Source: CAG-411 sp963643465 (GTDB taxonomy: Bacteria > Bacillota > Clostridia > Lachnospirales > Lachnospiraceae). From it: a DNA stretch of 64,000 nucleotides. This document shows positions 6,194 to 14,571 of this stretch, piece by piece (within the stretch, counting starts at the first letter, position 1; each line of letters opens with the position of its first letter). A program made the position numbers and the translations under genes. The stretch spans positions 19,574 to 83,573 of the forward strand of contig CAVIJT010000013.1 of assembly GCA_963643465.1 (NCBI GenBank). The letters are read 5' to 3'. The notes beneath the pieces are model-generated. The model was not told the origin of the DNA. It saw only the letters and a program-made list of their open reading frames with translations, and searched no databases.

Positions 6194-9100
6194 TTACTTA
6201 ATTTTGAAAGTAACCTTTCTCTGTCCGGTATAATTACCTTTTCCTTTCAGATAAACTGTGGCAGTTCCTCTTTTTATATTTTTCTTATAAGTCACAGTAA
6301 ATTCTTTCTTTTTCTTTAGGGTATATGTGCCATACTTTAATACAATGGAAGGCTTTACTTTCTTTCCTGTATAGGTTTGTGCCTTTACTTTCTTTAGTTT
6401 TAATTTCTTAATATTCTTTGCCTTAATTTTAAAGGTTACAGTTCTTGTTCCAGAATAATTACCCATACCACGAATAACCATTTTTGCTGTTCCTGCATTT
6501 TTATTACTTGCATAGGAAACAGAATAGTCACTTCCCTTTTTTAATACCTCATTGCCATGAAGTACCATAATTGCGGGCGCAATTTTCTTTCTTGTGTAAA
6601 TATAACTTCCATTGTAATTTATTACATCACAATTTGAAATGGAAATAGCATTTCCCGTTGCCACATCGGCTGAAACACCTGATGATGTAACTGCAGTTGC
6701 TGTTGCCATAGGGGTAATTGTTGCTGTTGCTATAGGGGTAACTGTTACCACTGGTGTGCATGTAGCAGGTGCTGTTGTCATTACCACTTCAGGCTGTTTT
6801 GTTTCCTTTGCTGGTTCCAGTGTTGCCGTTGCACTTGCCGTTACCATTACCGTTGCCGTTGGTGTAATACTTGGAATCGGTGAACTACTCTCCTTAACCT
6901 CAGGAGTTGCTGTTACTACTGGAGGCATGGTTATGGCAACGTTCGATGTCTGCTCTATATCCTCTTCTGTAGAGCCAGGTCCACTAAACAAAATGCTGTA
7001 TCTGCTTGTGGAAGATGTTTCATAGTAATTTGTCTTTACACTTGTAGTTACAACAACAGCTCCAGTTCCGCAGCCTTTGGAATCCAGTTTTACCAAACCT
7101 TCTGTAATTTGTTCATTTCCCTTTCCATCAAAAGCGGTTCCTCCAACTGTAAGTGCAATATTGGGATTCATTTCATCTCCAATTGTTGCCTCATATCCAG
7201 TCTTATCTTCTGTATAATCAGCCAAATCTACACTTTTCTTAGAACCATCTTTACATGTATAGGTGTAAGTCAACTTTGTTAATTTTGCAATACTTCCCTC
7301 AAAAACAAAATCATATCCAGTTAAATCTACAAAATTACAAAGCTGATCGGTGGATTCAAGTCCTAATGTTTTCACAGCTGTTCCCTGATAGCTGTTTAAT
7401 GTAGACGCATTGAAACTATTAGCCTTTGTTCCTTTATTTTTATTACTTCCTGTAATATTGATGTCACTACTTCCATTCTCCAACTGATAATAGCAATTCT
7501 CAACAGTAGCAGTGCCTTCATCACTAGAGCTAACTGATGTCACTCCATAATTATAGGTTGCTGCCATCACACCTTTATAATAACAGTTCACTAATTTTCC
7601 AGAACCCCTGACAGAAAATGCAATTCCAGCAACTTCATAATCCGCTGTCAAATCTACTGTTGACCAACAGTTTACCATACTTGCACCATCACGAATGGAA
7701 CGTGCAATTCCGGCACATCCTCCGTTTGCTTCATAAGTATTTTTCATTTTTCCTGTGGTTCCTAAGTTCATAATTCGACCTGTCGTATAAGGGAAAATAG
7801 AAAATCCTGCTTTGCTACTGGTCTCAATATTTACTTTGATCGTATGTCCCTGTCCGTCATAAGTTCCTGCAAATGCAATGCTATCTGCACCTTCTAATCC
7901 GGTATAACCTGCCACATTGGACATATCAATATTAGCAGTCTGCTTGATATATTTTCCAGCATAGGTTTCTCCACCAAGCATAGCATTGGTAAATGTTAAA
8001 AATTGCGCTGCACTAGAAATGATATACGGATCACTCTGTGTACCAGAACCAGTAATATCTTCCTCATGAACAGCCTCCGGTCCTTTATACTCCACATTGA
8101 TTGCTGTATACAAATACTTTGGTACATACATTTTTCCATTTACATAAGGACAAATCTGTCCCTTTAAATCCAATGTAGTTCCCTTATATTTAATTATGTC
8201 TGTGTCACAAGTAACTTTCAAATCCATATCAGAAAAGGTAAAGGTTCCATCACTATAACTTCCCTGATTTGTCACATTGATATACAACTCATCTGTGGCA
8301 TTTTGCAAGGTTCTTGTTCCAAGTAAAGATGCCACATACGGTGCAATATCTGTATTATCTACCGTATAATCTCCTCTATTACTGCTATTAAGCGCAGTAG
8401 CAGAAGTTCCTTCCATTGCACTTACTCCATCTGGAAGATACATCCACACACCAACGTTCATGCTGGTATGGGCGCTATCTCCACTACCTTCATAAGAAGA
8501 AAAATCTAATAAATTGGTGCTGTCCTTTGTACTCTCACCATTTTGTACTTTTTTTACCACCGCAGACATATCAGATGGCGTTGCCGTTAATCCGGTATTA
8601 TGATCTGGTACAACTACAATGGCAGTGTGTCCATCTTCTTTTGCAAAATCCAAAGCCACTTTAAATGCCTCATCAAAAGCAATCCACTCACCTGCTGACT
8701 CTGTCATCATCCTATGATGATTTCCATAATCAATCTTACTTCCTTCTACCATAAGAAAGAAACCGTCTTCATCCTTTGATAACATATCAATGGAATATTT
8801 TGTCATCTCTGCTAATGTAGGAGTTTTTCCGCTTCCATCATCAAGTCCATCATAATTTTTTCCATATCCAATGTCATATGGCATGTGATGTTTGTCCGCT
8901 TGAAACGTTCCCCATACTTTCATGTTTTCAGATACATCTCCATAGCTTTTCTGTGCCGCAGATGCAAGTTCGCTCTCCGTTCCCACCAATGTATATCCTA
9001 AACTCTTTATTGTATTGCTGTTACCAGAAGAGGTATATCCTGTATAGTTAATTCCTCCGCCAAGTACAATATTTAAGTCCTGATACATCATTTGCTTTAT

Positions 9101-9697
9101 AATCTGTGAATAGCTATCACGACTACCTGCATGAGCAGAAAATGCTGCTGGTGTTGCATCATATTCATAGGAAGTGGCAATCAATCCAGTTGCCATCCCT
9201 TCTAATTGACACAATTCTGTTAAATTGGCAATTGGCACTCCCGATGGGTTCAAACCAGTATAACTATTATTTGTTTTCTTTCCCGTAGCTAAGGCTGTTC
9301 CTGCTGCTGCTGAGTCTGTTGTCCCGTTATCTGCAGAACGAGTTGTCATAGATGCTACCAAATAGTCGTCCATGTACATTTCTTTCGAAGTAGGTTTGGT
9401 TCCCTTAAAGCTATCATAATTCAAATAAGTAAGGCCGCCGGCCTCTTTTACTGCTTTTGCAATGTCATAGGAAGGAAATCCACCTCCATCTGGTATCATG
9501 TAAATGACATTATCAATGGTTGTCCCTGAATCATTTTGAATCACCATTACATCCGTCTTTTCTTCCTTTCCTGATGCCAAAACAGAGAAAGAACTTCCAT
9601 ATATTTCCGGAATTCCCGTCACTGAAAGGCTCAGTCCTAGTATTGCTGCAAACCCTTTTTTTAATGCACGCTTCATACATCTGTTCCCTTTGCTCAT
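6194..9697 (-). CDS. Secreted multidomain alkaline phosphatase
   Basis: An 1167-residue exported protein; I start it at the ATG at 9695-9697, which has an AAAGGAG site, rather than at the longer frame. Residues 1-42 look like a signal peptide. Residues 60-490 are the PhoA-type phosphatase: metal ligand D70 in MIPDGGG, nucleophile S129 in TTDSAAAGTALATG, E318/D323/H327 in MVEGSKIDYGNHH, D365-H366 in PDHNTG and H410 in SAHTS. The middle (about 580-800) resembles GLUG-type surface repeats. A Pro/Thr/Ala-rich linker at about 935-1015 precedes two C-terminal repeats (NYSGTRTVTFKIK and NYTGQRKVTFKIK) of a lysine-rich cell-envelope type. It probably releases phosphate outside the cell while attached to the wall. 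No sortase motif is visible. Confidence 0.9.
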   Translation of the reverse strand: MSKGNRCMKRALKKGFAAILGLSLSVTGIPEIYGSSFSVLASGKEEKTDVMVIQNDSGTTIDNVIYMIPDGGGFPSYDIAKAVKEAGGLTYLNYDSFKGTKPTSKEMYMDDYLVASMTTRSADNGTTDSAAAGTALATGKKTNNSYTGLNPSGVPIANLTELCQLEGMATGLIATSYEYDATPAAFSAHAGSRDSYSQIIKQMMYQDLNIVLGGGINYTGYTSSGNSNTIKSLGYTLVGTESELASAAQKSYGDVSENMKVWGTFQADKHHMPYDIGYGKNYDGLDDGSGKTPTLAEMTKYSIDMLSKDEDGFFLMVEGSKIDYGNHHRMMTESAGEWIAFDEAFKVALDFAKEDGHTAIVVVPDHNTGLTATPSDMSAVVKKVQNGESTKDSTNLLDFSSYEGSGDSAHTSMNVGVWMYLPDGVSAMEGTSATALNSSNRGDYTVDNTDIAPYVASLLGTRTLQNATDELYINVTNQGSYSDGTFTFSDMDLKVTCDTDIIKYKGTTLDLKGQICPYVNGKMYVPKYLYTAINVEYKGPEAVHEEDITGSGTQSDPYIISSAAQFLTFTNAMLGGETYAGKYIKQTANIDMSNVAGYTGLEGADSIAFAGTYDGQGHTIKVNIETSSKAGFSIFPYTTGRIMNLGTTGKMKNTYEANGGCAGIARSIRDGASMVNCWSTVDLTADYEVAGIAFSVRGSGKLVNCYYKGVMAATYNYGVTSVSSSDEGTATVENCYYQLENGSSDINITGSNKNKGTKANSFNASTLNSYQGTAVKTLGLESTDQLCNFVDLTGYDFVFEGSIAKLTKLTYTYTCKDGSKKSVDLADYTEDKTGYEATIGDEMNPNIALTVGGTAFDGKGNEQITEGLVKLDSKGCGTGAVVVTTSVKTNYYETSSTSRYSILFSGPGSTEEDIEQTSNVAITMPPVVTATPEVKESSSPIPSITPTATVMVTASATATLEPAKETKQPEVVMTTAPATCTPVVTVTPIATATITPMATATAVTSSGVSADVATGNAISISNCDVINYNGSYIYTRKKIAPAIMVLHGNEVLKKGSDYSVSYASNKNAGTAKMVIRGMGNYSGTRTVTFKIKAKNIKKLKLKKVKAQTYTGKKVKPSIVLKYGTYTLKKKKEFTVTYKKNIKRGTATVYLKGKGNYTGQRKVTFKIK

Positions 9698-9750
9698 ATT
9701 TGCTTCTCCTTTATTTTTTATAATTGTCCAATTCCTAAACAATTATTATT

Positions 9751-9803
9751 TTTAAAAAGGCTACCATACAGGCAAATTTCAATTTCCTGTACGATAGCCT
9801 TTT
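9751..9803 (-). terminator. Terminator of the CotH-starch-binding gene
   Basis: Minus strand AAAAGGCTATCGTACAGG and CCTGTATGGTAGCC make a stem of about 18 bp with two wobbles, followed by TTTTT. It is 39 bases after the stop of the 9842 gene. Confidence 0.85.
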
Positions 9804-9841
9804 CTAATCTAGTGTACTAATTCAGTTCGAGCAGCTATTTC

Positions 9842-12800
9842 TTAGTCTGCAAGTTTTGTAATTGTTCCATCCGTTATTTCATAAGTTCCTTTACCAACTA
9901 CATAGTTACTCTTACTATTGTTATCCCATGTTCCATTTCCATTATTGAAACATACGGTTGCGGAACTTGTGGTACCTAAATCAATGGTGTACATCCACTT
10001 TCCTGCGCTAAGTTTTGTCATCTTAACACCTGGTGAAGTTGTCCATGTTCCATTTACTTTATAGTGTACATACGCATTCGTCCATGAAGTAGAGGTTGAT
10101 CTTGTATAATATAATACGACTTGATTCTGGTCTACTTTTGGTGTTGCTGTTGGCTCTGTTGTTACTACTGGAGTTGTTTCTGATACTTTGCCATCCTTTA
10201 CTACATATGTCCCTGCTGAAATACTATAATTTGATCCACTATTACTATCCCATGTACCATTTCCATTATTGAAACATACGGTTGCTTCTGTTGTTGTTCC
10301 AAGATCAATTGTGTATACCCAATATCCTGCACTAATTTTTTCCATCTTTGTTCCTGGAGCTGTTGTCCATTGTCCATTTACTTTGTAATGGATGTAAGCA
10401 TTTGTCCAAGATGTTGATGTAGAACGCTGATAGTATACAACTGCCTTATTCTGTCCCGGTACAGGCGTTTCTGTTACAGTTGGTGTTGCTGTCGGTGTAG
10501 TTGTTGGTGTTGCTGTCGGTGTAGTTGTCGGTGTAATTGTTGGTGTTGCTGTTGTTGCTACTGGAGTCAACTTTGATACAACTCCATCCTTTACTCCATA
10601 TGTTCCTGCTGGAATGCTATAATTTGATCCATTCTTGCTATCCCAACTAGATCCGTTATTGAAACATACAGTTGCATTTGTCGCACCATTAAGCTCAATT
10701 ACAATCTTCCAATTATATCCACTCTGCTCTGTAGTTGCAGTCATTGCCACACCTGGTACTGTAGTCCATGAACCGCTTCCTACTTTATAATGACAGTTTG
10801 CGTTTGTCCAACTTGTACTATAATACAATGTAATTTTATCTGTAGGTGTTACTGTTGGTGTAATTGTTGGTGTCGCTGTTGGTGTTGCTGTTGGTGTTGC
10901 TGTCGGTGTAATTGTTGGTGTCGCTGTTGGTGTTGCTGTCGGTGTAATTGTTGGTGTTACTGTTGGTGTGGTTGTTACGGTTACTGGTGTTGCTGTTACC
11001 GTTGGTGCATACCAAGAACCAGAAGCCTTATTTGAACCATTATCTGGCTTATAACAAATTGCGTTTGTTGTTGGCATCAAAAGATCCGGTGTCTGCAATT
11101 CCCATGTAGTAGTATCTCCAGTATTTTTAAATAAAATGTATTTATAAGAACCAGTAATACTAAACTTATAAATATCGTTTCCACCTGAAACCCAACTAAA
11201 TAACTTATAATCTGTAGTATCGTTCCATACATAGGCATAAACTTCTGACCAATTTGCATTGCTGTTGTCAAAGTATACCGTTGTTTCAGTTGGTACTACT
11301 GTTGGTGTTGGAGTTACTACTACTGGCTGTAACTCATATACTACACCATCTTTTACTCCATATGTTCCTGCTTTTACTTCATAGTTTGAACCATTATTAC
11401 TATCCCAACTAGAACCGTTATTGAAACATACGGTTGCAGATGTAGCTGTTCCTAAGTCAATAGTATATTTCCAATTGTACCCAGCCTGCTCTGTAGTTGC
11501 ATTCATTGCTACTCCTGGCACTGTAGTCCATGTTCCATTTACACTATAATGGATATTGGCTTGACTCCAAGCACTCTTGTAGTATACAGTTACCGTATTT
11601 TTGTCTGGCACTGGTGTTGTCACTGCAGGTGTTGTCTGCACTGGTGTTGGTTCTGTTGTTACTACTGGTGTTGCTGTTGATTCTGTATAAGCATACCAAG
11701 AGCCACCGGACTTATTACCACTGTTTGCCTTATAACAGTTATTGCTATCACTAGGCATAACTAAATCCAAAGTCTGCTTATCCCACTCTGTTGTTCCAGC
11801 TGTGTTCTTGAACAAAATGCTAGAATAAGAACCGTTAATTGTAAACTTATAAATATTATTCGTACCACTTACTAAAGAACCGCTAAATACCGCATAGTCT
11901 GTGGTATCATTCCATACATAGGCATAAACTTCTGACCAATTTGCATTGCTGTTGTCAAAGTATACAGTAGTTTTCTCACCACCGCCAGAACCGCCTCCCC
12001 AAATAGAATTTAGGTAAGATACACGCTTCTTAATAAAATTATGTACATAATTAACATTATCAGTAAAAGTGCTTCCAGTATCCGCACTTCCCCAATGTTG
12101 TTTTCCAAGGAAATCAAATCTACTAAAGTTCATATTAGCAGAAGCCTCAATTTCAGTACCATATATTTTAATAGGTTTTACATTTGCTGTATAAGCATTT
12201 TGGTTTCCTGTGGAAACTGCTAACAATGGTGAGAAGTCTTCCTGCCAAACCTTCTTTACCATATCCATAAAGTCGCTATGCTTTGTTAAAGCACCCATGA
12301 AGTTCAATTGAGAACCATGGTAAACACTCTTTGATGGTAAAAGCAATTTTGATGTATTTAATAAATCATCTCTTTTATAGCCACCAATTGCCCAGTCAAA
12401 GTCCCAAGCTGGTCCAAAGAAAATCTTTCCATTCTTATCTTTGTACATATAAAAACTTGTAGAAACTGCATCTACGTTCATTGCAAGTTCCTGCACAATA
12501 TACATCTGTGCTGCAGTCTTTAAGTCCATATATTCTGTGTAATGTTTTCCTTGTGAATTGTAACCTGAAGAAGAATATACGGCATCTTCCATCTCCTGGA
12601 AGTAATTTTTAATATATTTTACCTGTGCTTTTGAAGCATATTCAGGAGTTTTTACTACTACCTGCTGTCTCTTAGAACTTACAAAACCACTGATTTCATC
12701 TGGATATCTCTCATCCAACTCAAACTCAAGTAAGTATCCGCCAGTAATATCTGAAGGATCATTCTCAATGTTTACATATTTGTAAGTATTAGCAGATACA

Positions 12801-13777
12801 CTACCTGTATCTCCTCCACGAGAATACTCATCCAAATCCTTGCTGTTTAATTCCTCAGTCTCGCCTTCCAAATCAGAAATATTAATACGATTCTTGTCAA
12901 TTTCAACTTTAGATGTAATTAAGTAGTTACCAATATATCTACCATTCTGGTATACATCTGCATATTCACACTCTGGTGTATATGCTGCCCCTGCATCTTC
13001 TGCAAGGTCAAAGATAAATTTATTACGAAGTAAAGACTGGTCAAAGTCATTAGCAAGAAGACACCATTTCTTTGACTTCTCCATACCAAATAAAGCAACT
13101 TTTTTATCTAACTTGATGTTGTATGGATATTTATAGAATAATTTTCTTGCTGCTTCCCAAGAAGAATTTCCACGTCCCTTAATCTGTGATAAAGCTACAG
13201 TAGCCGCATTTCCTTCTGTATCTACATAAACGATATCTCCAGAATCTACAACTGTCTTATCTTCACTATTATTTACTGCGTCCAAACTTCCACTAGCTGT
13301 TGTAATAAACATAGTGTTAATGTTCTGAGACTGCATAACTGTTAATTTGTAAGTGGTAGATCCAACTTTTACAGTATAGTTTCCGCCACCTGCAAAAATA
13401 TTTGTAGTCTCACCACTCTCAACTTTTGTTCCGTTTACATACATAGAATTAGAAAATGTATGCCAAACAGTTAATGTGTTTAAGTCTACAGAAGATGGTA
13501 AATATAAATAATATTTTCCATCTGACGAAGAATAATGCCACTTAATGGCATCTAAACTATTGTCCTTTGAGTAATTACTACCATTTACCCATAATGCATT
13601 GCTACTTGATTTTACAATGCTTGGTGCATCGATTAGTGCAGTTGTTACACTCTCTGTAGTGCTTGCCTGCGCAATAAGAGAACCTTCTGGTAGAAGAGTA
13701 ATTACGCATACAAGAGCTAATAAAAGCGCAACAAAGCTCTTTGCGAAACGAACTTTTGTATAAGCCTGTTTCTTCAT
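9842..13777 (-). CDS. Secreted CotH-kinase protein with six CBM26/CBM25-like starch-binding modules
   Basis: A 1311-residue protein. Residues 1-38 are a signal peptide and 60-148 an N-terminal beta module. The CotH domain spans about 165-595, with KSKKWCLLANDFDQSLLRNK at 235-253 and GPAWDFDWAIGG at 455-466, the ATP/metal sites of this atypical kinase family. Then come CBM26-like modules at 603-697 and 832-924 (VYFDNSNANWSEVYAYVWND, ILFKNT) and CBM25-like modules at 727-817, 981-1070, 1110-1200 and 1218-1311 (ATVCFNNGSSWDSNNGSNY), joined by TPT linkers. AGGAGG precedes the ATG, and a strong promoter lies at 13870-13899. CotH kinases phosphorylate spore or surface proteins or glycans; fusion to starch-binding modules suggests action on or near an alpha-glucan. 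No amylase domain is present. Substrate is inferred. Confidence 0.88.
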   Translation of the reverse strand: MKKQAYTKVRFAKSFVALLLALVCVITLLPEGSLIAQASTTESVTTALIDAPSIVKSSSNALWVNGSNYSKDNSLDAIKWHYSSSDGKYYLYLPSSVDLNTLTVWHTFSNSMYVNGTKVESGETTNIFAGGGNYTVKVGSTTYKLTVMQSQNINTMFITTASGSLDAVNNSEDKTVVDSGDIVYVDTEGNAATVALSQIKGRGNSSWEAARKLFYKYPYNIKLDKKVALFGMEKSKKWCLLANDFDQSLLRNKFIFDLAEDAGAAYTPECEYADVYQNGRYIGNYLITSKVEIDKNRINISDLEGETEELNSKDLDEYSRGGDTGSVSANTYKYVNIENDPSDITGGYLLEFELDERYPDEISGFVSSKRQQVVVKTPEYASKAQVKYIKNYFQEMEDAVYSSSGYNSQGKHYTEYMDLKTAAQMYIVQELAMNVDAVSTSFYMYKDKNGKIFFGPAWDFDWAIGGYKRDDLLNTSKLLLPSKSVYHGSQLNFMGALTKHSDFMDMVKKVWQEDFSPLLAVSTGNQNAYTANVKPIKIYGTEIEASANMNFSRFDFLGKQHWGSADTGSTFTDNVNYVHNFIKKRVSYLNSIWGGGSGGGEKTTVYFDNSNANWSEVYAYVWNDTTDYAVFSGSLVSGTNNIYKFTINGSYSSILFKNTAGTTEWDKQTLDLVMPSDSNNCYKANSGNKSGGSWYAYTESTATPVVTTEPTPVQTTPAVTTPVPDKNTVTVYYKSAWSQANIHYSVNGTWTTVPGVAMNATTEQAGYNWKYTIDLGTATSATVCFNNGSSWDSNNGSNYEVKAGTYGVKDGVVYELQPVVVTPTPTVVPTETTVYFDNSNANWSEVYAYVWNDTTDYKLFSWVSGGNDIYKFSITGSYKYILFKNTGDTTTWELQTPDLLMPTTNAICYKPDNGSNKASGSWYAPTVTATPVTVTTTPTVTPTITPTATPTATPTITPTATPTATPTATPTITPTVTPTDKITLYYSTSWTNANCHYKVGSGSWTTVPGVAMTATTEQSGYNWKIVIELNGATNATVCFNNGSSWDSKNGSNYSIPAGTYGVKDGVVSKLTPVATTATPTITPTTTPTATPTTTPTATPTVTETPVPGQNKAVVYYQRSTSTSWTNAYIHYKVNGQWTTAPGTKMEKISAGYWVYTIDLGTTTEATVCFNNGNGTWDSNSGSNYSISAGTYVVKDGKVSETTPVVTTEPTATPKVDQNQVVLYYTRSTSTSWTNAYVHYKVNGTWTTSPGVKMTKLSAGKWMYTIDLGTTSSATVCFNNGNGTWDNNSKSNYVVGKGTYEITDGTITKLAD
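10466..10562. repeat. TPT-linker minisatellite (second)
   Basis: Short GGTGTTGCTGT / GGTGTAGTTGT units repeat in tandem on the plus strand. They encode the Thr-Pro linker at residues 1072-1105 of the CotH protein. Unit length varies in codon steps, so the frame is preserved. Confidence 0.8.
10836..11006. repeat. TPT-linker minisatellite (main)
   Basis: A run of near-identical 9- to 12-base units, GGTGTTGCTGTT and GGTGTAATTGTT on plus, encodes the Pro-Thr-Ala/Ile linker at residues 925-979 of the CotH protein. Larger blocks of about 54 bases are also repeated. Replication slippage would change linker length in frame. Confidence 0.85.
11223..11278. repeat. 56-bp exact direct repeat, copy 1 (CBM26 module)
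   Basis: Identical to 11910-11965. It encodes the start of the second CBM26-like module (VYFDNSNANWSEVYAYVWN). The copies are 687 bp apart, exactly 229 codons. Confidence 0.9.
11910..11965. repeat. 56-bp exact direct repeat, copy 2 (CBM26 module)
   Basis: Identical to 11223-11278. It encodes the same segment of the first CBM26-like module. Recombination between copies would remove one CBM26 plus one CBM25 module in frame. Confidence 0.9.
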
Positions 13778-13869
13778 AAAAAAATACCTCCTAAAAAAAA
13801 TATATCAATTTGTTACTATTTATACCTAATAATGGAAAAATAGTAAGTAAATTGTAACTCTGTGACGAT

Positions 13870-13899
13870 AGTATACCTCGTATTTCTAATTTTTGTCAA
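13870..13899 (-). promoter_or_regulatory. Promoter of the CotH-starch-binding gene
   Basis: Minus strand: TTGACA (13899-13894), 18-base spacer, TATACT (13875-13870), about 90 bases upstream of the ATG. Both boxes are near consensus. Confidence 0.8.
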
Positions 13900-14029
13900 T
13901 CAAATTGTTACCAAATGTTTACGAAACAGTTAATATCTCTGTATTTCCTATATTAAATTATCATTTTTTTCGACCTTTTGTATATTTTACACCAAAAACA
14001 TTTCAAAAAGGTTACATTTTCAGCAAATC

Positions 14030-14084
14030 ACAAGAAACACGCATCTATGTACATCCTCGCACAGCATTTTTTACTCTATAAAAC
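14030..14084 (-). repeat. Dispersed intergenic element, divergent copy E
   Basis: Minus strand: TTTATAGAGTAAAAAATGC then TGTGCGAGG and GCGTGTTTCTTGTG. The two ends match copy B (TATAGGAAA) and copy C (GCGTGTTTCTTGTG), but the middle is different. It lies just beyond the atp operon terminator. Confidence 0.4.
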
Positions 14085-14101
14085 AAACTTTCTTATAAAG
14101 T

Positions 14102-14139
14102 AAAAAAGAAACGCTATCTTTTTACAGACAGCGTTTCTT
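14102..14139 (-). terminator. Terminator of the ATP synthase operon
   Basis: Minus strand AAGAAACGCTGTCT and AGATAGCGTTTCTT form a 14-bp stem with one wobble and a 6-base loop, followed by TTTT. It lies 5 bases after the atpC stop. Confidence 0.9.
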
Positions 14140-14143
14140 GCTT

Positions 14144-14560
14144 TTATTTATTATATTTTTCGCCTAACTCCAGACGAAGAAGAGCTTTTCGAAGTGCAAT
14201 TTCTGCACGAGCTTCATTAATCTCTCCCTCGGATCCTTTCAATCTTCGTTCGGCACGTATTTTTGCTTCCCTTGCACGATTGATATCAATTTCGTCCGGC
14301 CATTCGCAGGACTCCGCCAATATCACTACCTTATCTGGAAGAATTTCTATAAAACCGTCATGAAGGGCAGCTTCTTTCGTCTCTCCATTCACGGTAAAAC
14401 GAACAACGCCAGGTGCTACAATAGAAGTAAGTGGAATATGATCGGCATAAATACCAATCTCCCCTTCTGTTGTACACAACTCTAACATCTCGATTTCATC
14501 CTCGTAAAATACACTCTCGGGAGAGACAACCTGAACATGAAATAATTTATTATCTGCCAT
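14144..14560 (-). CDS. atpC: F1 ATP synthase epsilon subunit
   Basis: A 138-residue peripheral subunit of the F1 stalk, which couples rotation to catalysis and can inhibit hydrolysis. The N-terminal beta-sandwich (FHVQVVSPESVFYEDE, GEIGIYADHIPLTSIV) is followed by two C-terminal helices (INRAREAKIRAERRL ... IALRKALLRLEL). Length is typical. It is the last gene of the atp operon, 11 bases after atpD. Confidence 0.95.
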   Translation of the reverse strand: MADNKLFHVQVVSPESVFYEDEIEMLELCTTEGEIGIYADHIPLTSIVAPGVVRFTVNGETKEAALHDGFIEILPDKVVILAESCEWPDEIDINRAREAKIRAERRLKGSEGEINEARAEIALRKALLRLELGEKYNK

Positions 14561-14571
14561 TCGACTTCCTC

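Noticed and set aside
10836..11006. Regular short repeats resembling a CRISPR array
   Set aside because: Units are 9-12 bases with no unique spacers, lie inside a coding frame and encode Thr-Pro linkers.
10790..11035. Plus-strand Cys/Trp-rich open frame opposite the CotH gene
   Set aside because: It is the antisense reading of the TPT minisatellite; no ribosome site, and its composition follows from the linker repeats.
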